Assembly (NCBI GenBank): GCA_017849335.1
Contig: JAFIHP010000049.1
Coordinates: 1 to 6,785, forward strand
Direction: 5' to 3'
Source of the DNA: Actinomycetales bacterium
Lineage (GTDB): Bacteria > Actinomycetota > Actinomycetes > S36-B12
DNA length: 6,785 nt
This document shows positions 1-4,815 of this stretch, in pieces. How positions within the stretch are numbered: position 1 is the stretch's first letter; each line of letters opens with the position of its first letter. The notes under the pieces are model-generated. The model did not search any database, had not been told where the DNA came from, and saw nothing but the letters and a program-made list of their open reading frames with translations. The position numbers and the translations under genes are program-made.

Positions 1-126
1 CAGGGTCGCGCCGCCGGTGTCGACGTCGTGCACGTCGACGACGACTTCTCGAACGCAGCGAAGGCCGGGCTGCCGGTCGTCGTCCCCCCGCGCGGTCACC
101 GGCTCGGCGCCACGTACGCCGACTAG
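1..126 (+). CDS. 3' end of an unidentified gene (partial at window start)
   Basis: Frame 1 is open from the first base to a TAG at 124-126 and gives 41 residues ending in RLGATYAD. Codons strongly prefer G or C in the third position (GTC, GAC, GCC runs), as in the certain genes nearby, so this is very probably the C-terminus of a real protein whose start lies upstream of the window. Visible features are an acidic VDDD stretch and a Val/Pro segment (LPVVVPP) followed by a basic stretch. I do not recognise the family. It is co-oriented with the permease that follows after about 33 bases, so the two may be co-transcribed, and its identity would help to define what the permease moves. Confidence 0.6.
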   Translation, partial: QGRAAGVDVVHVDDDFSNAAKAGLPVVVPPRGHRLGATYAD

Positions 127-133
127 CCGGCCG

Positions 134-145
134 CCGGTCGACCGG
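134..145. repeat. 12-bp perfect palindrome upstream of the permease gene
   Basis: CCGGTCGACCGG is a perfect 12-bp inverted repeat in the 33-base gap between the partial gene and the permease start. It could be a small operator or a weak RNA hairpin. In such GC-rich DNA a palindrome of this length can also arise by chance, so no function is claimed. Confidence 0.3.
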
Positions 146-148
146 ATT

Positions 149-153
149 GGGGA
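149..153 (+). promoter_or_regulatory. Ribosome binding site that points to a CTG start
   Basis: GGGGA at 149-153 is a good Shine-Dalgarno sequence lying 6 bases before CTG at 160-162, which is in frame with the permease. The first in-frame ATG/GTG/TTG is the GTG at 205, which has no comparable purine-rich site in front of it and would remove half of the first membrane helix. The spacing therefore favours 160 as the start. Confidence 0.5.
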
Positions 154-159
154 CGTGTC

Positions 160-918
160 CTGATCGTCATCGAAGCGCTGGCCGTCGGCCTGGCCATCGG
201 CGCGGTGCTCGGGCTCATCGGGGCCGGCGGCGCGGTGGTCGCCGTTCCCGCGTTCGTCTACCTGTTCGGGTTCGAGCCGCTCGCGGCGACCACGGCGTCC
301 CTCGCGGTGGTCGCCGCCTCGGCCACCGCGGGAGCCATCCCGCGGATCAGGCTGAGGCAGGTCCGGCTGAGGCAGGCCGTGGTGTTCTGGGCGCTGGGCA
401 TCGTGGGCACGCTGGCCGGGAGTCGGGCCGCGCCGCTGATCCCGGCGGCCGTCATCGTCGCCGGCTTCGCCGCCGTCATGCTGGGCGCGGCCGCCGCGAT
501 GTGGCGCAAGTCATCGGCCGTCGAGTCGCCGGGCCGTGGCCGACGGGCGCCGTGGCTGCTGCCCGTCGTGGCCATCGGGGTCGGCCTGCTCACCGGCCTC
601 TTCGGGGTCGGCGGAGGGTTCCTGATCGTCCCGGCGCTCGTCCTCGTCTTCGGACTGCCGTTCGCGCTGGCGACCGGGACCTCGCTCGTCGTCGTCGCGC
701 TCAACAGCATGACCGCCCTGCTGTTCAAGGCGGACTCCTGGGGGACGGTCGACTGGCACATCCCCGCGCTGGTCATCGTCGGTGGGCTCGTCGGCTCCGC
801 GGCCGCATCGCGATGGAACGTGGGCGTGTCCCAGCGCATCCTGGAGCGGGGGTTCGCCGTGCTGCTCGTCGTCCTCGCGGCGTGGATGGTCCTGGAGCCG
901 CTGGTGCTGCCGGGCTAG
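160..918 (+). CDS. TauE/SafE family membrane permease (sulfite/organosulfonate exporter-like)
   Basis: A polytopic membrane protein of 252 residues if it starts at CTG 160, or 237 from GTG 205; family members are usually about 250. It shows the internal duplication typical of TauE/SafE (formerly DUF81): GLIGAGGAVVAVPA at about residues 18-31 and GLFGVGGGFLIVPA at about 146-159, each opening a hydrophobic half. The halves are joined by a polar basic loop at about 116-131. Characterised relatives export sulfite, sulfoacetate or related anions, but substrates vary and cannot be read from the sequence. After the first half comes a 15-bp tandem repeat (about 349-378) encoding RLRQV-RLRQA, with three AGG arginine codons that are rare in such GC-rich genomes. 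The TAG stop overlaps the stop of the convergent methyltransferase in a shared CTAG, leaving no room for a terminator between them. Family assignment is firm; substrate and exact start are not. Confidence 0.85.
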   Translation: MIVIEALAVGLAIGAVLGLIGAGGAVVAVPAFVYLFGFEPLAATTASLAVVAASATAGAIPRIRLRQVRLRQAVVFWALGIVGTLAGSRAAPLIPAAVIVAGFAAVMLGAAAAMWRKSSAVESPGRGRRAPWLLPVVAIGVGLLTGLFGVGGGFLIVPALVLVFGLPFALATGTSLVVVALNSMTALLFKADSWGTVDWHIPALVIVGGLVGSAAASRWNVGVSQRILERGFAVLLVVLAAWMVLEPLVLPG

Positions 919-1537
919 GGCAGGTCGGGTCGGCGTGCGACGAGCACGGTGTCGACGGCCGTCCGGAGCGCGGGCTCCTCGCCGACCGTCCGCAGGACGC
1001 GGGCTGCGCGCTCGATCGTCAAGCCAGTGCCGGCGAGGTCGTCGGCCAGGTCCTCGGGCGAGAAGAGCACCGACGCATCCTGCGGGCCCCCGACGCCGTC
1101 GTGGAGGTTGTCGCGATGGTGGCCGACGATGACGAGCCGACCTCCGGTGCGACGCACGCGGCGGCGGTTCGCAGAGCCTGACTGCGCTCGGTCGGCGGGA
1201 GGTGCAGATAGACGACGAGGGCGAGGTCGAACCGCTCGGGTGGCGGCGGGAACCGCAACAGGTCGCCGACCTCGAACGTGAGGCGCGTCGCGCCGTCGGC
1301 GAGTCGTTCGTCCGCCAGCCGGCGGGCGCGCTCGACCGCAACAGGGGAGAAGTCGACCGCCAAGACGGTCCAGCCGTGGTCGGCCAGCCAGATGGCGTTG
1401 CGCCCCTCGCCGGCGGCGAGGTCGATCGCCCGGCCAGGCGGCATGCCGGCGACGATCTGCTCGACCCAGGTGTTGGGATCCGCGGACCAGACCAGGTCGC
1501 TGGCCGCGTACCGGGCGTCCCACTGCGTACTGTCCAC
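915..1537 (-). pseudogene. TehB-like class I SAM-dependent methyltransferase, disrupted by a one-base frameshift
   Basis: From GTG 1537 the frame encodes an N-terminus beginning VDSTQWDARY and a Rossmann methyltransferase core. Motif I is IDLAAGEGRNAIWLA (residues 38-52), the acidic ribose-binding loop is VDFSPVAVERAR (61-72), then VGDLLRF (90-96) and FDLALVVYLHLP (103-114). At P131 (codon 1147-1145) homology jumps to the next frame: GGRLVIVGHHRDN and a normal C-terminus run on to TAG at 917-915. Restoring one G (CCGGAGG to CCGGGAGG, near 1144-1147) would give a continuous protein of about 207 residues, the expected size. As it stands, the first frame ends at 1019 with an unrelated tail (172 residues), losing the C-terminal strands of the fold. 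Relatives are annotated as TehB/tellurite-resistance-like or small-molecule methyltransferases; the substrate is unknown. It follows the Cys-rich gene by 13 bases. A weak AGGA at 1549-1552 overlaps that gene's stop, suggesting coupling. A sequencing or assembly indel is a serious alternative to true inactivation. Confidence 0.8.
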
Positions 1538-1550
1538 GGTCGGCGAAGTC

Positions 1551-1721
1551 CTACCCGAACAGGCGGCCGAGGAAGCTGCTCTTGCGGGCGGCTTCCTTCT
1601 CGGCGGCCGTGCACGAGCACCGCTCGTTCTTGGGAATCCCCCGCAGAACCTGGTTCTTGTGCTGGCCGCATCCGGCCCAGGTCGTCTTCTTGCAGAGCTT
1701 GCAGGTGGCCTGGTGGCACAT
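1551..1721 (-). CDS. Small Cys-rich putative zinc-binding protein, 56 residues
   Basis: ATG at 1721 to TAG at 1553-1551 encodes 56 residues starting MCHQATCKLCKKTTWAGCGQ. It has six Cys (2, 7, 10, 18, 35, 37) and two His (3, 21), including C-x2-C and C-x-C pairs and a TWAGCGxH core. The tail from about residue 38 is Lys/Arg/Ala-rich and ends in the hydrophobic FLGRLFG. The Cys/His spacing suggests a small zinc-ribbon-like or thiophilic-metal-binding domain. I recall similar short uncharacterised actinobacterial proteins but know no function. The start is well supported by AGAGGA seven bases upstream. It is the first gene of an operon with the methyltransferase and sits just downstream of a CsoR-type palindrome, which makes a metal- or sulfur-responsive role plausible (inference). 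Cys content, a strong ribosome site and GC3 all argue that it is real. Confidence 0.75.
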   Translation of the reverse strand: MCHQATCKLCKKTTWAGCGQHKNQVLRGIPKNERCSCTAAEKEAARKSSFLGRLFG

Positions 1722-1728
1722 GCCGCGG

Positions 1729-1734
1729 TCCTCT
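1729..1734 (-). promoter_or_regulatory. Ribosome binding site of the Cys-rich small gene
   Basis: On the minus strand this reads AGAGGA, 7 bases before the ATG at 1721. Strength and spacing are near ideal, which supports this short frame as a translated gene. Confidence 0.65.
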
Positions 1735-1748
1735 CGACGGGTGCCGTC

Positions 1749-1777
1749 AGCATACCCCAGGGGGTATCACCGTTCGA
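1749..1777 (-). promoter_or_regulatory. Candidate promoter of the Cys-rich protein/methyltransferase operon
   Basis: On the minus strand a -35-like TCGAAC (1777-1772) and a -10-like TATGCT (1754-1749; four of six matches to TATAAT) are separated by 17 bases. Transcription would start near 1743 and give a leader of about 20 bases containing the ribosome site. The palindrome at 1752-1767 fills the spacer and overlaps the -10, the classic position for a repressor that blocks RNA polymerase. The -35 match is weak. Confidence 0.45.
1752..1767. promoter_or_regulatory. CsoR/CstR-type operator palindrome
   Basis: ATACCCC-AG-GGGGTAT is a perfect 7-bp inverted repeat around a 2-bp centre (ATACCCCCTGGGGTAT on the other strand). 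Paired ATACCC/GGGTAT arms around a G/C tract are the hallmark of operators bound by CsoR-family repressors (Cu(I)-sensing CsoR and persulfide-sensing CstR). It lies 30 bases upstream of the Cys-rich gene and overlaps the candidate -10. Its right edge touches the histidine kinase stop codon (TGA, 1769-1767). No CsoR-family gene is in the window, so the regulator would act from elsewhere. The match to the family pattern is from memory, not from a search. Confidence 0.55.
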
Positions 1778-3176
1778 CGTCGACGTCGGCGTCGTGCTGG
1801 TGCGGCCCGGGCTCGCGCGGGAGTCCGATGGTGAAGGTCGTCCCCGACGAGCCGTCCGACGCGACGCCGATGGATCCGCCGTGCGCCTCGACGAGCTCCC
1901 GGACGACCGTGAGGCCGATTCCCGACCCCGCGCCGTCCGCGCCCGCGCCGCGCCACAGTCGTTCGAACACGTGCGGAAGGTCGCCTGCGGGAATCCCGGG
2001 CCCGTCGTCCGCCACCGTGACGAGGGCATGAGAGGCGGTCGTCCCGACGGTCACATGCACGGCGTCACCGGGTCGGCAGTAGCGGCCAGCGTTGCTGAGC
2101 ACGTTGCCGACGGCCTGGTGGAGCCGGTCGACGTCACCGATCACCTGGACGGACGGTGGGCCGGTCATCGACACCGCGACTCCCCGGCTCGCGAGCGTCG
2201 GACGCGCGATCGCGACCGCCTCCGCCACCAAAGCCGACAGGTCGAGCCGCTCACGGCGCAGCGACAACGCCGCGGCCTCGGCCGACGAAAGGACCGCGAG
2301 ATCGTCCACGATGCGCCCGAGCCGGACCGCCTGGTCGTGGAGGGGCGCGAGGTACTCCGGTGTGGGAGGGACCAGCCCCTCGCGGAGTTCCTCCAGGCCG
2401 GCCTGCAGCGCCGTCAGCGGGGTCCGGAGCTCGTGCGCGATGTCCGCGGAGAGCCGCCGGCGGACTCGCTCGGATCGCGAGACGTCGTCGGCGGCGGCGT
2501 CGAACGCGCGGGCGAGGTCGCCCAGCTCTGTCTCGGCGGCGAGGTCGTCGGACGCCGGACGCGCGCTGCGGTCACCGCGGGCGAATGCCCGCGCCACGGC
2601 CGAGAGCCGCACGATCGGAGCGGTCAGCCAACGGCTGGTGAACGCGGCCGCGACGAATGCGATCAGCAGGGCGGCAGCGGCGGACACCAGGATCCAGGTC
2701 CAGGCAATCGCCTGGCCGGTGGCCGAGGGCGGTGCACCGAAGGAAAGCCGGACGGCGCCGACCGGTACGCCGTCGACGACGACGTCGGCGCTCATGCTGC
2801 CGCGACCGGGTCCGTTGCCCGTTCCGTTGCCAGGTCCATTCCCTGAGCCGGCGTGGGCCGCCGGTGAACTGCGCACGACGTTTCCCGTCGCATCCAGCAC
2901 CGTGAGTCCCGCGCCCCCGGCGGCGGCGACCTCAACAGCTGGGGCGAGGTTGGCGCCGGCCCACCCACCGGCCGTCGCGTACGCCGCAGCCGCGACTCGT
3001 GCCGCGGCATCCGCCGAAGCCTGTCGCTGACTTGCCGTGTCGGCGTCGAGGCCGCGCGAGGTCCCGACGAGGGCCGCCACGGTGAGCACCGTGACCGACG
3101 TCAGGGCTACCAGGACGAATGCCACCAGCAGGCGCCGGCCGAGGGCTCCGAGCGGGCGGACGCGGTCACGGGTCAC
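1767..3176 (-). CDS. Sensor histidine kinase (two-component system)
   Basis: A 469-residue membrane sensor kinase starting at GTG 3176. TM1 is about residues 15-37, the extracellular sensor region about 38-158, TM2 about 159-179, and the HAMP linker about 180-232. The HisKA H-box is SADIAHELRTPL with phospho-acceptor His248. The ATPase domain has the N-box (NVLSNAGRY, 358-366), G1 (DDGPGIP, 390-396), F-box (FERLWRG, 404-410) and G2 (GSGIGLTVV, 417-425), so all catalytic elements are intact. The extracellular loop is Ala-rich and carries a Gly-Asn repeat at residues 112-126 that matches one in the neighbouring DUF2202 protein. The protein ends in a His/Asp-rich tail, HQHDADVDVER. Its start overlaps the response regulator's stop by 11 bases, showing translational coupling. 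The signal sensed cannot be read from the sequence. Confidence 0.95.
   Translation of the reverse strand: MTRDRVRPLGALGRRLLVAFVLVALTSVTVLTVAALVGTSRGLDADTASQRQASADAAARVAAAAYATAGGWAGANLAPAVEVAAAGGAGLTVLDATGNVVRSSPAAHAGSGNGPGNGTGNGPGRGSMSADVVVDGVPVGAVRLSFGAPPSATGQAIAWTWILVSAAAALLIAFVAAAFTSRWLTAPIVRLSAVARAFARGDRSARPASDDLAAETELGDLARAFDAAADDVSRSERVRRRLSADIAHELRTPLTALQAGLEELREGLVPPTPEYLAPLHDQAVRLGRIVDDLAVLSSAEAAALSLRRERLDLSALVAEAVAIARPTLASRGVAVSMTGPPSVQVIGDVDRLHQAVGNVLSNAGRYCRPGDAVHVTVGTTASHALVTVADDGPGIPAGDLPHVFERLWRGAGADGAGSGIGLTVVRELVEAHGGSIGVASDGSSGTTFTIGLPREPGPHQHDADVDVER
2799..2846 (-). repeat. Gly-Asn repeat in the extracellular loop of the kinase
   Basis: This stretch encodes kinase residues 111-126, SGNGPGNGTGNGPGRG, four-residue repeats of the form GNGx closing with GRG. 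The same 15-residue pattern occurs in the DUF2202 protein encoded at 4188-4232. Confidence 0.8.
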
Positions 3177-3843
3177 GATCGAGTCCCAGCCGGTATCCGA
3201 CGCCGACGACCGTCTCGACGACCTCGGGATCGTCGAGCTTGTGGCGCAGGTTCTTCACATGTGAGTCGATGGTCCGTTCGTAACCCTCGTACGCATACCC
3301 CCGTACGCGATTGACCAGCTCCAGGCGCGAGTAGACCCGGCCCGGTCGGGACGCGAGGGCAACCAGGATGCCCCACTCGGATGGGGTGAGCTCCACGAGC
3401 CGGCCGCCGACCCGCACCTCGTGGCGGTCTCCGTCGATCGACAGCCGGGCCCCGCCGTAGGTCATCGGGCCCGGCGCCGCGGGAGCTACGCGGCGGCCGA
3501 GGACGGCGGCGACCCTCAGCACGACTTCCTTCGGCGAGAACGGCTTGGTGACGTAGTCGTCCGCGCCGCGCTGCAGGCCCTCGATCCGGTTCTCGACCGC
3601 GGCCCGGGCCGTCAGGGCGATCACCGGGGTGTGGGTCGCTGTCGCGGCGTCGAGGATCTCCAGGCCGTCGATGTCCGGGAGACCGAGGTCCAGGAGGACG
3701 AGGTCGGGGTCCGCCTCGCGCAGCAGGCGAAGGCCCTCGGCACCGGTCCCGCAGGTGAGGACTCCGTGGGCCTCCCGCTCGAGGTATCGGCGGAGCACCT
3801 CGCGGATGTCCCGCTCGTCCTCCACCACCAGCACCAGCGCCAC
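3166..3843 (-). CDS. OmpR/PhoB-family response regulator
   Basis: A 225-residue regulator from GTG 3843. The receiver domain (about residues 1-115) has the acidic pocket E8/D9/E10, phospho-acceptor Asp52 in LLDLGLPDIDG, Thr78 and Lys100 in YVTKPFSP. A winged-helix DNA-binding domain (about 127-222) includes ELTPSEWGIL, the recognition-helix region YERTIDSHVKNLRHKL and the terminal hairpin VETVVGVGYRLG. The frame extends upstream to an ATG at 3909, which also has a fair GGAG site. The GTG at 3843 is preferred because receiver domains start right at ALVLVVEDE, because AGGA lies 7 bases before it (3851-3854), and because the extra 22 residues would cover a likely regulatory repeat. It is the first gene of the pair; its stop overlaps the kinase start. 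It is transcribed away from the DUF2202 gene, a likely target. Confidence 0.93.
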   Translation of the reverse strand: MALVLVVEDERDIREVLRRYLEREAHGVLTCGTGAEGLRLLREADPDLVLLDLGLPDIDGLEILDAATATHTPVIALTARAAVENRIEGLQRGADDYVTKPFSPKEVVLRVAAVLGRRVAPAAPGPMTYGGARLSIDGDRHEVRVGGRLVELTPSEWGILVALASRPGRVYSRLELVNRVRGYAYEGYERTIDSHVKNLRHKLDDPEVVETVVGVGYRLGLDRDP

Positions 3844-3887
3844 GCGACCATCCTGCCCAGCGCGGACGCGGAAGTCCTGGTCGTGTG

Positions 3888-3904
3888 TCGAACGCGTATC
3901 GAAC
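3888..3904. promoter_or_regulatory. Candidate response-regulator box (11-bp direct repeat)
   Basis: TCGAAC occurs at 3888-3893 and again at 3899-3904, exactly 11 bp apart (GTTCGA-N5-GTTCGA on the minus strand). OmpR/PhoB-family regulators bind as head-to-tail dimers to direct repeats of about one helical turn, so this fits a binding site. It lies 45-61 bp upstream of the regulator start and about 107-123 bp upstream of the DUF2202 start, where it could control one or both genes. Only two copies are exact. Confidence 0.4.
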
Positions 3905-3950
3905 TCCATCGGATCTCCACACCGACGACACGGGACCTCGACGTCGGGGC

Positions 3951-3967
3951 GTCAGCGTCCTCCTGAC
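3951..3967. repeat. Short inverted repeat in the divergent region
   Basis: GTCAG and CTGAC flank a 7-base spacer, 44 bp upstream of the DUF2202 start. The arms are only 5 bp, so it may be a second regulator site or chance. Confidence 0.25.
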
Positions 3968-4010
3968 AGCACACGGAACGCCGGGACCCGCCCGGCGGGA
4001 GAGCGAGGAC

Positions 4011-4706
4011 ATGATGCGTACAGCGGCACGGACAGCAGCACGGACCGCAGGGATGGCTGCGGCGGTCCTGGTCGCGGTCGCCGCGGCGACCGGCACGGCG
4101 GCCGCCGGCACCGCGACCCCCGGCACCGGGACCGGGACCTGCCCGCTGACCGGGACCTCGATGACGATGCCGGCCGGCGATCGTCTGGGCAACGGCGCAG
4201 GGAACGGACTGGGGAACGGACTTGGTCGTGGGCCGGGCAACGGTGGTCAGTCCTCGGGCTTGCTGGCCGTCGGCGCCGGCACGCTGACCAGTACCCAGCG
4301 CGCGACGCTGGCCTCGATGGCCGAGGAGGAGAAGCTCGCGCACGACGTCTACGTCACGCTCGGGGGCACCTTCTCCGATCTGCCGCAGTTCGACCGGATC
4401 GCCCGGGCAGAGTCACAGCATCTGACGACCATGCGGGCATTGCTCGACCGGTACGGGATCGCGGACCCGACCAGTGGCCGTGCCGTCGGTGACTTCGCCG
4501 ACCCCGAGCTGCGGGCCCTCTACACCAGCCTGGTCGAGCGCGCCGACACTCCTGCGGACGCGCTCGGCGTCGGCGTCACGATCGAGCGCCTGGACATCGC
4601 CGATCTCGATGACGCGATGAGCGGGCTGACCGCGCCGGACGTACTGAATGCGTACACCCACCTGCGCCAGGGCTCGCAGCGGCACCTGGCCGCGTTCGGC
4701 GGCTGA
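4011..4706 (+). CDS. Secreted DUF2202 ferritin-like domain protein
   Basis: A 231-residue protein beginning MM (ATG 4011 or 4014). GGGAG at 3997-4001 and GAGGA at 4005-4009 provide ribosome binding. The frame is open further upstream, but that extension has no signal-peptide character. A Sec signal peptide with an Arg-containing n-region (three RTAA-like repeats from a 12-bp tandem) and an Ala/Val core is probably cleaved near residue 32. Then comes a Thr/Gly-rich linker with one Cys (44) and a Gly-Asn repeat (60-79). The DUF2202 four-helix domain spans about 90-230, with motifs AEEEKLAHDVY (104-114), AESQHL (E134, H137), IERLDIADL (E192) and GSQRHLAAF (H225). These Glu/His positions resemble a ferritin-like di-metal site; the family's biochemistry is unknown to me. 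It is divergent from the two-component genes, so is probably their target (inference), and lies outside the membrane where the kinase loop could meet it. Confidence 0.88.
   Translation: MMRTAARTAARTAGMAAAVLVAVAAATGTAAAGTATPGTGTGTCPLTGTSMTMPAGDRLGNGAGNGLGNGLGRGPGNGGQSSGLLAVGAGTLTSTQRATLASMAEEEKLAHDVYVTLGGTFSDLPQFDRIARAESQHLTTMRALLDRYGIADPTSGRAVGDFADPELRALYTSLVERADTPADALGVGVTIERLDIADLDDAMSGLTAPDVLNAYTHLRQGSQRHLAAFGG
4188..4247 (+). repeat. Gly-Asn repeat linker in the DUF2202 protein
   Basis: Encodes residues 60-79. The first 15, GNGAGNGLGNGLGRG, have the same spacing as kinase residues 112-126, with 12 of 15 identical; PGNGG follows. Several glycine, asparagine and arginine codons differ synonymously between the two genes, so this is not a recent copy. 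Confidence 0.8.
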
Positions 4707-4760
4707 CGGCCGGGGCGGCGATCGGCTGGCCGCGTGTCTCAACGGACCGGTGCGGTTCGA

Positions 4761-4796
4761 CGGGTGTTCATCTGCGGAACAGCTTCCGCACACCCG
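4761..4796. terminator. Bulged hairpin between the DUF2202 and lamin-tail genes
   Basis: An inner perfect 7-bp stem TGCGGAA/TTCCGCA with loop CAGC (4773-4790) is extended by an outer 6-bp stem CGGGTG/CACCCG (4761-4766 with 4791-4796), leaving a six-base bulge on the 5' side. It begins 55 bases after the DUF2202 stop. No T-run follows, so it is either a terminator without a U-tract, as is common in actinobacteria, or a leader structure 19 bases before the next start. A weaker CGGCC/GGCCG pair at 4707-4732 lies just after the stop codon. Confidence 0.5.
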
Positions 4797-4815
4797 GCGT
4801 CACTAGACACGGCCC

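Larger units (their letters stand above)
3844..4010. promoter_or_regulatory. Divergent regulatory region between the two-component genes and the DUF2202 gene
   Basis: This 167-bp gap separates the regulator gene (minus) from the DUF2202 gene (plus) and must hold promoters for both. I see no convincing -35/-10 pair on either strand. It contains an 11-bp direct repeat (3888-3904), an inverted repeat GTCAG-N7-CTGAC (3951-3967) and a GC palindrome CCGGG-N5-CCCGG (3981-3995) in the probable DUF2202 leader. Near 3997-4009 GGGAG and GAGGA provide ribosome binding for the DUF2202 gene. Confidence 0.6.

Noticed and set aside
1140..1150. Programmed -1 frameshifting in the methyltransferase
   Set aside because: No X-XXY-YYZ slippery heptamer and no obvious downstream stimulatory stem; a one-base indel in a short G run explains the data more simply.
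147..1181. 344-codon plus-strand open frame
   Set aside because: Out-of-frame shadow of the permease, extremely Arg/Gly/Ala-rich, running through the permease stop into the convergent gene.
1752..1767. Palindrome after the kinase stop read as a Rho-independent terminator
   Set aside because: The stem is only 7 bp with a 2-base centre that cannot form a hairpin loop without opening pairs, and no T-run follows. Its pattern and place over a -10 fit an operator better.
1278..2846. 522-codon plus-strand open frame opposite the methyltransferase and kinase genes
   Set aside because: Its translation is Arg/Gly-rich low-complexity sequence without domains and it lies antisense to strongly conserved kinase motifs; it is an artefact of high GC.
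3290..3305. Second ATACCCC-like half-site
   Set aside because: It lies inside the regulator coding sequence and lacks the GGGGTAT partner arm.
3844..3909. Upstream ATG start of the response regulator
   Set aside because: It would add 22 residues not seen before the receiver fold and cover the 11-bp direct repeat; GTG 3843 has a well-spaced AGGA. It does have its own GGAG, so it is not fully excluded.
3885..4010. N-terminal extension of the DUF2202 gene from GTG 3885
   Set aside because: The extra residues are polar and place the signal peptide internally; ATG 4011/4014 has ribosome sites just upstream.
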